From Apricaphanius iberus (lineage: Eukaryota > Chordata > Actinopteri > Cyprinodontiformes > Aphaniidae), in the NCBI GenBank assembly GCA_028564705.1, contig JAPXFQ010001140.1, positions 1-64,000 on the forward strand: a stretch of DNA of 64,000 bases. Direction: 5' to 3'. The notes beneath the pieces were generated by a model that saw only the letters and a program-made list of their open reading frames with translations, was not told where the DNA came from and did not search any database. Numbering within the stretch: position 1 is the first letter of the stretch; each line of letters begins with the position of its first letter. The translations under genes and the position numbers were made by a program. Of the stretch, positions 33,512 to 44,354 are shown one piece after another.

Positions 33512-34558
33512 AGGGATGTCAGATATTATCGGCCTAAAGTCATTATCGGCCGATATTGGCATTAAAATGTAATATCGGAAATTATCGGTATCGGTTTTTA
33601 TTTTTTCATAAGATTAGTTTTTCCCACCATACTCATATTATATATCAAACTCTTCAGCTGCTTCTTTTCTCTCTCAGAATGTAAAAATATGACAGATTTT
33701 AGGTTTAGTTTTTGAGATATTATTTGTTTGAGACAACTTTCAATATATCAAAAGGTAGGTTAATTATTGGCCCTGCTTAAATGTTTGCTGTTTTTTTATT
33801 TTTTATTCTTGTTTTAGTTGTTTCCCCGTTACCTCACTGCTATCAAGGTATAATGTTGTTTCCATTTTCTAAAATTAGAAATTTGTCCTGAGTGGTGGGC
33901 CTTTGTCAGTATTCCAGCTACTTTTGAAGACAAAATAAAAATGTCACCTTTTTCAATTGCCTTACTAAAATTCTAGTACTTATTACATTTTTTAAGCTCA
34001 ATTATGCATGATACAAGATATTTCATTGTGGTAACTGCTGGATTAAAAAAAATATTTAATATTATCCTTGAATGTAGATTAACTCAAATGTCAAATTAGC
34101 TCCGTTATTTCCAAGAAGAGAGGGTCCAGCCTTCCCCCAGCAGGGCCGCACCATTTTGGCATCTAATTTATAAAGATAAAGAAAGAAAAAGAGACACACA
34201 CAAACAGCTGTTCTGTATATTGCCAATCATACCTGTAAGAGCCGTTCCATTCCACGAAGGAAATGGACGCAACGAACTGGGCAGATCATCTCTTTTGATA
34301 GGCCGCTGGGTTACAGTTCACCCTTCCCTTCCATCTGCTGCAGCTGGGCCCAGACAAAGGTCATTCAAAAACAAATTTTATATTTTATTATATATATTTT
34401 TTTATCCATAATTACCTAAAAGGGTTTACTAGTTTTTGTTTTTTATGAGGGAGGGTCCCCACATATCGATATCGGTTTATATCCGTATCGGAAATTATGA
34501 GTTAGGCTATATTGGTATATCGGATATCAGTAAAAAAGCCAATATCGAACATCCCTTA
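33512..34558. mobile_element. Non-autonomous hAT-type DNA transposon
   Basis: Terminal inverted repeats AGGGATGTCAGATAT and AATATCGAACATCCCT, with repeated TATCGG motifs inside both ends. GTTATAGT at 33504-33511 recurs at 34559-34566, the 8-bp duplication expected for hAT. No transposase frame remains. Confidence 0.85.
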
Positions 34559-34566
34559 GTTATAGT

Positions 34567-34914
34567 CAAATAAATGCTAGAAATGCAGGTTTTACAGACA
34601 GAGGTTCGTGTTCAAAAACATCAGCAGTGTTATTCAATTTACCTGTATGAGGTAATAATACTCTGGCTTAATGGTGTGATTGTAATTTGGCATTCAAAAC
34701 ATACACTTGTAAGGAAAGGCAGTAAAGGCAGAATAAATAACATTTCTGTTTTTAAAATTCACATCACCTTACATTAAACTCTTTAAAGAGTTGATCAGTA
34801 TGTTCCCCAAGGTAAACCATCAGGCACTGAATGACAAGATCTCTGGTAGTATTGATTTTTGGATTGCTTGGTGCCTGAAAAGACAAAAATAATAACAATC
34901 CTCCGGTTTTACAC
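34567..34914. other. No gene recognised
   Basis: A/T-rich sequence between the hAT element and the LINE 3' end; nothing identified. Confidence 0.5.
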
Positions 34915-37262
34915 TCAATTCAATTCAGTTTATTTATATAGCGCCATTTCACAACAGATGTCATCTCAAGGCACTTTACAAAAAGAGTTATTACAATACA
35001 ATGTTTAGTGTAGAAATTACAGAACCACAGAAGATTGCGTCGTGGAATTCTCAGCAATCCCTCATACTGAGCAAGCATGCAGCGACAGTGGGAAGGAAAA
35101 ACTCCCTTTTAACAGGAAGAAACCTCCGGCAGAACCAGGCTCAGCACAAGCGGTTATCTGCCGCGACCGTCTGTGGCTTGGAGAATACATAACAGAGACA
35201 CAGAAAGAGCAATAGAACTGATGCAGAAGTTTGTTGCAGGACGTGGAGAATTTTCCGTCACTGCAATGCCATCTTAGTCAGGGTCGTCAAGCAGGGCTAA
35301 TCCGGAGCACCTACTATAATAGAAAACAGGTTAGTGCTTGAATTGACAGCACATCATGCAGTTGGGGAGAAGTAGGAGAGAAAGTAGGAACAGACCCTAA
35401 TAATGTCCTCCAACAGCCTAGCCTAAAGCAGCATAGCTACTAACATTAACCTGTCTCCTAGCTACTAGGAGACCTGGCTACCAACACTCTGTCTGAGTCC
35501 TCCTGACCCGTGGACGGTGTAGGGCCGGTAACGGCCCCCGTCATGCCGGGGTCTTCTCGGAGTCGGGTTGTTTGAGAATGCAGCCCAAAGTGGGTGGTAA
35601 ACTCCATCTAAGGCTAAATACCGGCACGAGACCGATAGTCGACAACTATCTTAAGGAAAAATAGACAGAACTGAGAGGACAGAGTTGAAGAGGGCGAGAA
35701 ACGTTTAAGAGATAAACGGGTGGGGTCCGCACAGTCTGCCCGGGGGATTCAACCCGGCAGGTAATGGGCGGCCGCACTGTGCGGGAGGATCCCCTTGAGG
35801 GACCTCTCTCCGGCGCTGGCTGGCCCCTGTGGGGCGCATTTCTTCCGCGGCGGTAAGCCGCGACCGGCTCCGGATCTTTACCTGGCTTACATTAATCTAT
35901 CTCTACCTAGCTACTCTACCTCTTCCTATCTCTTCCTAACTTTTGACACTCTGCCTGACTACTAACATTAACCTGTCTCTTCCTATCTACCTGTCTGACC
36001 TGACTCTAACTACCTATAAACATATCTCTAACTGTAAGCTTTGTCAAAGAGGAAAGTTTTTAGCCTAGTTTTAAAGATAGACAAATTGTCTGCTTCACGA
36101 ACCAACCCTGGGAGCCGGTTCCATAGGAGGGGAGCCTGATAGCTGAAAGATCTGCCACCCATTCTACTTTTAGAAATCCTAGGAACTACCAGTAAACCTG
36201 CAGTCTGAGAGCGAAGGTCTCTGTTGGGAACATATGGAACAATCAGGTCTCTTATGTATGATGGAGCTAGATTATTAAGGGCTTTATATGTCAGAAGGAG
36301 GATCTTGAATTCTATTCTAGATTTTACTGGGAGCCAGTGAAGAGAAGCTAAAACAGGGGAAATGTGATCTCTTCTTTTAATATTCATCAGAATCCTAGCA
36401 GCAGCATTTTGAACTAACTGAAGACTTTTAATTGTATTCTGTGGACTACCTGATAATAGACAGTTACAGTAATCCAGCCTTGAAGTAACAAAGGCATGGA
36501 CTAGTTTTTCAGCATCACTCCTGGACAGGATGGTTCTAATTTTTGTAATATTCCTAAGGTGAAAAAAGGAAATCCTACAGACTTCTTTAATGTGAGATCT
36601 AAATGACATATCTTGGTCAAAAATGACACCGAGGTTTTTTGCTTTATTACTGGAGGCTAATTTAATGCCGTCCAGGTGAAGGGGCTGACTAAGTAGTTTC
36701 TTTTTCAGAGCTTCTGGTCCAAAGACGACAACTTCTGTTTTATCAGAATTTAGAAGCAAGAAGTTTAGAGTCATCCAAGTTTTTATGTCTTCCAGACATG
36801 CCTGTAGTCTACCTAACTGATTGGATTCATCAGGATTTATGGATAGATATAGCTGTGTATCATCTGCGTAACTATGGAATTTTATCCCATGCTGCCTAAT
36901 TATTTTACCAATAGGAAGCATATATATAGTAAAGAGAATCGGCCCAAGCACTGAACCCTGTGGTACTCCGCAAGTAACTATTGAGGTTGAGGAAGATCTA
37001 TTGTTTACCTGAACAAACTGAAATCTGTTAGACAAATAAGATTTAAACCAACCTAGTGCTGTTCCTATTATACCGACACTTTGAAGCCTTTCTATGAGAA
37101 TATTGTGATCAACAGTGTCAAAGGCAGCACTGAGATCTAACAGGACCAGAATGGTCACCAGTCCATTGTCTGAGGCTATGAGAATATCATTAGTAACCTT
37201 CACCAGAGCTGTTTCAGTGCTATGATGAGCTCTAAAGCCTGACTGAAACGTCTCAAACAACT
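34915..37262 (-). mobile_element. 5'-truncated L2-like LINE
   Basis: On the - strand the RT frame opens at 37262 and is followed by a ~1.1-kb 3' UTR ending in a TATATAAATAAACTGAATTG tail at about 34915. The endonuclease domain is missing, so this is a 5'-truncated copy. Confidence 0.85.
36028..37262 (-). pseudogene. L2-like LINE reverse transcriptase, C-terminal 410 aa
   Basis: Open for about 410 codons without a break. Reverse-transcriptase motifs in order: LVLLDLSAAFDTVDH (residues about 38-52), GVPQGSVLGPILF (98-110) and the catalytic YADD (131-134). The downstream region has HISPVLASLHWLPVKSRI and NRLPGLVREADNLSIFKTRL, typical of teleost L2/CR1-group LINEs. The first residue shown as Met is really internal (TTG codon); the protein lacks its N-terminus and endonuclease, so the copy cannot move by itself. 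Confidence 0.88.
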
Positions 37263-37765
37263 CACCACTAATCTATTTAAATTCTACAGTTTAAGTAACA
37301 AACACATACAACATGGTATGATGGATAAAGTGAAATCATTTTTCCAAATTCCAAGACTTTATTTTCATAGGATTTTGTTCAAGTTTAGTTAACACAGAGT
37401 GCCAAGACCTAATAGTCATTCCCATTTCAACAAAAGTCTTAATTCAGTCAAAGATTACATCTCACATAAAAAAACATTAAAATATTACAAAAAAAATAAT
37501 AAAAATCACCCATTGCTATACAACAGATTTGTCAGGTGATTTAGTTATATAGTCTTTGTGTGCTTGAGCCCATATGCGTAACTCAAGACAATAATGTTGA
37601 AGTATTCAGTTCTAATGGTCATATAGTTTAAGTTTGCTGCAAGTTTATTAACAATATCAGTCTTGCAAATAGCAAAAGATCCATCATTTCAGTTACAGTT
37701 TTATAAAAATGCCCCATTGGGTGTGAAACTGTTTCCAGATCCAAGTTCTGACATCTGAAGCAGAT
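37263..37765. other. No gene recognised
   Basis: A/T-rich spacer between two LINE copies. No coding pattern or repeat family recognised. Confidence 0.5.
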
Positions 37766-38350
37766 CATCATCAAACTTTATTTATATAGCGCTTTTAAAA
37801 CAAAGTTACTCAAAGTGCTTTACAGATTTAAAATAACACCACAACCCCCCCTTCAAAAATAAAATAATCAATGCAAATACAACCCCCTCCCAACCCAACC
37901 CATCAGCCATACTCACACACACACACACTTAGAAGCTACAAAAAGCGGGCTGAGTACAGATGAGCCAGGAAATGCCATCATGGGAGCCATCTGCATCAGC
38001 AGCAGCAGATCAACAGCAGCAGCCAAGGCTCCGACCCAGGGCGCCCAGAGGAGGGAGGGCTGGTAGCCCCACCTCCACCCAAGCACTACCTGGGGGGCAC
38101 CATGACAGCCACAGCTGACCACCACCCCAGATGCAGGGGGCCCTCCAGAGAGGAAACACTGGCAAGAAAGATTAAAATACGTTAAAATATAAAGTTTATA
38201 AAATATAAAGTATATAAAGTATAAAACAATAAGTGTAAAACAAATAATAAAAATGCAAAGCAGATTAATAAATAAACAGTTAAAAGCTAAACTAAAAATT
38301 AAATCAGGTAAAACATGCTGAGCGGTTAAAAATATATTAATAAATAATAA

Positions 38351-39205
38351 TTACTTAAAGGCTAAGCTAAAAAGGTGAGTCTTGAGCCTGCTATTAAAAA
38401 CATTAACGTTCTCTGCGGCCCTGAGGTCCTCTGGCAGCCTGTTCCAGAGGTGAGGGCCATAATAATGGAAAGACGCCTCACCATGAGTCCGTGTCCTGAC
38501 TTTGGGGATGACAAGGAGACGGCTGCCAGAGGAGCGCAGAGACCGCGAGGGTTCATACGGTAAAAGCATTTCTGACAGATACGAAGGCCCAAGACCATTA
38601 AGACACTTAAAACCAATTAAAAGAACCTTAAAATCGAGCCTAAAACATACGGGGAGCCAATGCAGTGATTCTAAGACCGGTGCAATGTGCTCCCGCCTCC
38701 TAGTCTTCATCAGGACACGAGCTGCTGAATTCTGTAAAAGCTGTAAGCTTGATATAGTCTTTTACAGTAATCAATTCTAAAATGCATTCATTGGCCGTGT
38801 GTAATCAGGAGACATGGAGATGTACAACTGTGTATCATCAGCATAACTTTGAAAGTTAACTCCATGTCTCCTGATAACACTGCCAAGAGGGAGCATATAC
38901 AGGTTAAAAAGCACTGGGCCTGAAACTGAACCCTGGGGCACACCACATGTGATCTTATGGACCTTAGAGGAACAGGTATCCAGACTTATCATAAAAGTCC
39001 TGTCTGTGAGGTAGGATGTGAACCATTTGTGAACAGCACCAGAGAGGCCGATCTGTTTTAAACGAGTTAAAAGAATAGTGTGGTCTACTGTATCAAAGGC
39101 AGCGCTAAGATCCAGAAGAACCAACACTGTCACCTTTTTAGCATCATATTTTAATCTAAAATCATTTAAAATCTTTAAAAGCGGCGTCTCTGTGCTGTGG
39201 TTCAT
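38351..39205 (-). pseudogene. LINE reverse transcriptase with internal deletion
   Basis: 38777-39205 holds LVLLDLSAAFDTVDH, GVPQGSVSGPVLF and YADDTQLYIS. 38351-38710 holds the C-terminal part (HIAPVLESLHWLPVCFR, HLWNRLPEDLR). Compared with the other LINE here, roughly 100 or more residues between the YADD strand and KTRRREHIAPV are missing near 38710-38790, so the thumb/connection region is deleted. Confidence 0.82.
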
Positions 39206-39601
39206 CCTAAAACCAGACTGAAATTTCTCTAGGATATTATGTGCGTTAATTAAATCATTAAGTTGAATAAAAACAAGTTTTTCTAAAACTTTGCTTAAAA
39301 ATGGTAAGTTAGATACCGGTAGTTGTTTAAATCATTAAAATCTAAATTGCTCTTCTTCAGCATGGGCGTCACTACCGCCGCTTTAAAGGCAGCAGGAAAA
39401 AAAACCCGTCTGAAGAGAGCAATTCATAAAGTTTAAAATCTCATCTTTAAAAGAACCATAAAATTGCTTAAAAAACCTGGTGGGAATCGGGTCCAAAGCG
39501 CTTCTGGTGGGCCTCACTGAGGAGAAAACTTTATCAAGGGTCCCAGCTTCTACCAGGACAAAACTGTCCGATGCTTCCTCTGGTGAATGCAGACACTCAG
39601 A

Positions 39602-40801
39602 TCAGTCTAAAACCATGTTTGTTTGAGAGAATAGAATATTACATCTAAAGGTGTCTACCTTCCCTCTGAAGTGGTCTGCAAACTCCTCACAGAGAGTGTT
39701 TGAGGGGGGTTTCTGAAAAGTATTAGAATTATGATGTAGAATGTTGTCAATGGTGGAAAACAAAATTTTGGGATTATTTTTATGTTCTGACATGATTCTG
39801 GAAAAGTATATAATTCTGGAATTTCTTAAAGCGTTATTATATAATCTGAGATGTTCTATGTATATCTGATGATTTATTGTGATTTTATTTTTCCTCGATT
39901 TCCTTTCTGCCACCCTGCAGCTCCTCTTTAATTTTCTAATAGCTGCATTTCTCCACAGTACTGTACATTTTGAATGAGTGTTTACAACTTTAATTGGAGC
40001 CAGCAGGTCGAGAGCAGATTTAAGCCTACTGTTAAAATCATTAACAATAAAATCACAGAGGTCAGGTAAAGGTACAGGAGGGAACTTTTTAAAAACTTCA
40101 AGAAAACCTGCAGCCACTTCAGGGGTTAGATGATGCTTCCTGACAGTTCTCACAGAGGTCTCTGATTGGATAAAACTGGTGAAAATAAAAAACACACAGT
40201 AGTGGTCAGAGACGGCCAAGTCAACAACAGAGGACACACTGGTGGACAGGCCATACGTGATGACCAAGTCCAGAGTGTGTCCTCTGTTGTGAGTCGGCTG
40301 CATGACATGTTGGCTAAAATCCATATAATTTAAAGTATTTTAAAAATCTGCTGATAGTGTATCTAAAAGGTCAGCTATATGTAGATTAAAATCACCAGCT
40401 AAAATTATCCTCTCATAAGAGTTGTTTAAAATTGATAAAAACTCTGAAAATTCTGGAATAAAAAGTGCATTCCTTTTCGGAGGCCTATAAACTGCGACAC
40501 ATAAAATCTGAGGAGTTCTAAAAACAGAGGCAGTGTATTCAAACGTGGTAAAATTATTAAATAAAACAGGTTTGGCGGAAAGAGTTGATGAACTTATAAA
40601 AGCAGTTCCGCCTCCCCTCTGGCTACTCCTCGTAGAATAAGAAAAGTTACAATTAGGTGGAGAGGCCTCTGTAAGAACAGCAGCGGCATCTGCACTCAGC
40701 CATGTCTCCGTTAAAAATAAAAACTGAGGTTTATTATCTAAAATCAAGTCATTTATTATAAAAGTTTTATTCAGCAGAGAGCGAACATTTAAAAGAGCCA
40801 T
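39602..40801 (-). pseudogene. LINE apurinic-like endonuclease region, frameshifted
   Basis: Two open pieces. 40340-40801 has LLNVRSLLNK, FLTETWLS, VAVYRPPKRN and ILAGDFNLH, motifs of the APE-type endonuclease of L2/CR1 LINEs. 39602-40324 carries the end of the domain (HTLDLVITYG, VSDHYCVFF) and the linker to RT. A stop or frame change between 40324 and 40340 separates them. Confidence 0.85.
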
Positions 40802-41243
40802 GATGGAACATTAATTATTATACCAGCAATGAGAAACGTCTTACTCTTGCAAGAAGATACTTACCTGACCATAACCTTTTTTCTCTCTTTACCTGACATT
40901 AAATCAATCATCTCGTTTTGACAGTTAGGATTCACTAAATTATTTGTGTCTGCTAAATACCACAATAACTAATCAAACTCAGAAATGTATATCCTTCTTT
41001 TCAGCATTTGATAGAATTAATTGCCTTTTGTACCACGTAACTTGGATCAAATATTGCATATTTCCTCACAAAACCTGCCCACAATGGTTTGAAGTAGTTT
41101 TGGCACACTCCTCTAGACAGAACAGGTGGAATTGGGTCAGGGTTGCTTAGACACACTTGCTCAACTCCACCCATTAATGATCTCATGGACTAAATTCAGG
41201 ACTTAGTAATGGCCACTCCAAAACACTGACAATGGGTAGCCTG

Positions 41244-42361
41244 ACGCTGTGTCCACACCAAAAGCGTCAAAACGCGTCACATGCCCCCCAGCTGGATGCT
41301 TGAACATTCGCACCTTGAAACGTGTACAAAGCGAACTGGACGCGCTTCAAATATGGTATTTTCACGCGCAAACTGACCTTCAGCAGAGTGCAGCTGCCAG
41401 TGGATTATGGACCGAGCTGATGGAGGACTGTGTTTTCGGCCCGGGCTTCAGCAGAGCTGGGGCTAGAGCGCAGCTCGCAGTGGATTATAGTGGATTATGG
41501 TCTCCAATCTGACGGAGGACAGAGTGGATTACGTGTTCGGCCTGGCCTCCGGTAGACCGGGGACCGCTGCACTGGGGGTTTGGTGGGCAACAGATACAGT
41601 CTAACTACGGCGGAGGGATCCATAAACAGCAGCGAGCACCCTCTAATAAACACCGGCTCCTTGCCGCCTGGAAAACGTGACCTGCTCGCCCAGTTTGTGC
41701 CATGAAGGTCCAAGCTTCGCCTGCCGACACATCAACTACATTTCTGAGCAGTTGTATATCTGTCTGCGGCTTGTAAAAGTTTATAAAATTTGAGCAGCGT
41801 GGGAAGTGGTGAGGGAGCTGCAACCAGGAAACCAGGTGAGGAGGCCGTTTCAAGGCTGACTTCTAGGCCGAGAGGTGCTTTTATAGCAACAACGGCTCTT
41901 TTAAGAGTCACCCACAAACCTCTTAAGAGCATTCCTGTCTAATAGTTTAACCTATTTAAAATTTTTATTTTTTTCCTGTCTCTGTATTGAAAACAGCTTG
42001 TGTCATGTAGCTCGGGGTGATTAGCCATGATGTTTATCAGTATTTCGTCCATGTCCTGGTGAGGCTGTGACTCCATGACAGTCACAGCCTCACTGAAACT
42101 CTGTCCCCTGATTGGTTGGCACGGTGCAAATTGAAGCTGGAGTTAAGAGATTTTCAACTTGAGCAGACTTTTTGACGCGCTGCAAATGCCTCATTCGTAC
42201 AAATCCTCTGCTCGAATCAGGCAGAAAAGCTTTTTTGCGACGCAGATCTGCTTCTTATTTGAAGCGGGACCCCCTGCCGCGCTTTAACGCGCTCCTCCAT
42301 TGACATAACATGTACACCTGACTCGCCGCTTGCTTAATTCGCTTTTGGTGTGTACGTACAG
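41244..42361. mobile_element. MITE-like element, possibly Harbinger-related
   Basis: Inverted ends: CTGTGTCCACACCAAAAGCG at the left and CGCTTTTGGTGTGTACGTAC at the right, with CGCGTC/GCGCTC-rich subterminal DNA. Terminal sequences of this sort occur in fish PIF/Harbinger MITEs, but I cannot define a target duplication. No transposase frame. Confidence 0.55.
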
Positions 42362-43060
42362 TAAGTCTCCTCCCTTCCTGTCAGCCTGTGCGTCCCCTGG
42401 CCGAAAAAATAATGAATGGAAGTCAATGGAGTGATAAGTAATTTTTTGGTCCGCTTTGTGTTATGTCCTGAATCACACATATGATGTACTTCGATGATGT
42501 AAATTTCAACTGTTTGTCAAGTGATTTGGGATTTATTTAATTGTAAAAATTCCCACTTAAAACGGCTACAAATAAGAAATCGCATATATGACGTCAGCCA
42601 GCTAGTGCCAGCTAGCACTAGCTACTGCACGTAAAAAACTCACCTAGAGGTTGTAGAGCTTCTCGTCCATGCTGGCTCTCACTCCACCGACTGCTTTACC
42701 CCCAACATAGCTGCCACTCTCTACATGGTCAGATTTATAGTGGTTTTCACCATGTTTAATGCTCCTTTCTTCGTTCTGGAGGGTACGACCCTCGCTCTTC
42801 TTCTTCTTCTGCAGTTGTAGTCCGCTAAACGTTTTTACACAAAACTTCAAGTAACTTTTTCCACCAGTCGAAAATTAGCGCTTTCTCTGCAATTTCTTTC
42901 TCAAATTTTGTTTTTAAAATTCACAGACATCATACGTTCGATCCACAGCACATTTCAAACTGGACCAGAAAATAACTTTTATCGCTCTATTGACTCTCAT
43001 TAATTAATTTTTTTTGGCAGTAGGGGACCAATGGACTGGAAGTAGAAGGGCATGACTTAG
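42362..43060. mobile_element. Second MITE-like element abutting the first
   Basis: Imperfect terminal inverted repeats of about 60 bp. The left side contains TAAGTC, GTCCCCTGGCCGAAAAAA and GGAAGTCAATGGAG. The inverse of the right side contains TAAGTC, GTCCCCTACTGCCAAAAAA and GAGAGTCAATAGAG. No coding sequence. It starts exactly where the preceding MITE ends. Confidence 0.6.
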
Positions 43061-44084
43061 ATTCCCCATGTTTTCCTCAAACCACTTTGTACATAATTAA
43101 TTGGTATGTTGAGCCATTGTCCTTTCAGAAGACCTAATGTATTTGTGCCAAAGCTTTAACTTCCTGGCTGATGTCTTGAAATGTCAATATTTCTGAACAA
43201 TGTTTTGCTGTGTTGATACCATTTATTTTGGGAATTACCGTTACTCCAGTACTTCTGTATCACTTAATAATTGGAGTTGTGCTCTCTGACTTGCAAACTT
43301 CTAATTTTTTGTACTTAAAAGTCAATATTGTTAATCACTTCTTTTTAGTTCCATAAGACCACAGGGCATCTTTAATGTTTTAAAATGAAGGTATTTGACC
43401 TCCGAAAAATGTAATTTGATTTTTTTTATGCTGATTTAGGAGAAATTGCTTCTTCCTCTACTTTCAGTTCATGTCATTTAAGAACTTGTTTCACTGTGGA
43501 TAATAACTTACTGGTCATTTTGATGTTGCTTCTATTTGTATATTATTGTTGGAACAAATTGGACCTACAAAGATGAACCACAGATCCAAATTTCCCTTCC
43601 TGATATGTTGTTAATCATGTAACACAAGAATGAAGAGTTTGAGGTGTTGTATACAAAGAAACTAACTGTACAAAAGCATGACATAATTAGCCATGTTTAC
43701 CTTTGGTAGGCCCCAGAGTGTTTTTCACCTCTTAAAGCTAAGGGTTAAACTTTCCATTCACCATGACTGATTCTGTAAGTAGTTGTTACTCCACTGATCC
43801 TGGGAATCATTGCACCTAAAGCTGCTATACATCCAACCAGGCACACAGAACAACCCAGTTGCATTATGTCAATGACTGACTGAAGAGATGTGTGTATCTG
43901 TTTCATGCAGGTAAAGTGTCATTCTGTATCTCTGGTTGGCTTTCAAGCCTTTTAGTCCCTGCCAAAACATCCAGTTTGATTTGCCAGCCATGCATGTCTA
44001 ATGCGTTTGGAGGGCATTGGGTCGCTCCAGGGTATAGTAGCAGTGCCTCCATCCCCATCCGCCCCCTCCACTCACTTCTGATTC

Positions 44085-44091
44085 TGCTGAC
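44085..44091 (+). promoter_or_regulatory. Candidate half-MARE upstream of cryaa
   Basis: TGCTGAC, the half site bound by large Maf proteins, which drive alpha-A crystallin in lens. It sits about 75 bp before the TATA box, close to the spacing of the Maf element in known cryaa promoters. Based on motif and position only. Confidence 0.45.
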
Positions 44092-44164
44092 AGGGCCCAA
44101 CCCACCATGAGGTAATGCCATTCCAAAAGGATTGTTGTTAAAGCCCGTCTTTCTGGGAATCAGG

Positions 44165-44171
44165 TATATAA
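44165..44171 (+). promoter_or_regulatory. cryaa TATA box
   Basis: TATATAA lies 190 bp before the cryaa ATG, implying transcription start near 44195 and a 5' UTR of about 160 nt. Confidence 0.65.
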
Positions 44172-44354
44172 AGAGGTTTCGCCTGTGGAGCAAGGCAGGA
44201 AGCACTGTGGAAACATTCTTCACACACAGATTTTTATATTGTCTGTCTCGTTCTCCCATTTCGGCTCCATCTCCACTTTCTGTCCTACTGAAGTCTGAGC
44301 TCTGCCAACCTGAGCCAGTACGCGCAAATATAGGTCAAACTGCCTTCAGTCACT

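Larger units (their letters stand above)
37766..40830 (-). mobile_element. L2-like LINE, second family, internally deleted
   Basis: On the - strand: endonuclease part, linker, reverse transcriptase, then a 3' UTR ending near 37766 with the TATATAGCGCTTTTAAAACAA-type tail in inverse. It differs clearly in sequence from the LINE at 34915-37262. The frame is broken several times. Confidence 0.85.
41040..43720 (-). mobile_element. Decayed Tc1-like transposon sequence, split by two MITEs
   Basis: 41040-41243 and 43061-43720 together carry fragments I recognise, in reverse, from Tc1-like elements: GGCCACTCCAAAACA on one side, and TTGTCCTTTCAGAAGACC plus AAGCTTTAACTTCCTGGCTG on the other. They are consecutive in the family but separated here by about 1.8 kb of MITE sequence. 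No frame survives and I could not fix the outer ends. 40831-41039 is unassigned. Confidence 0.5.
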
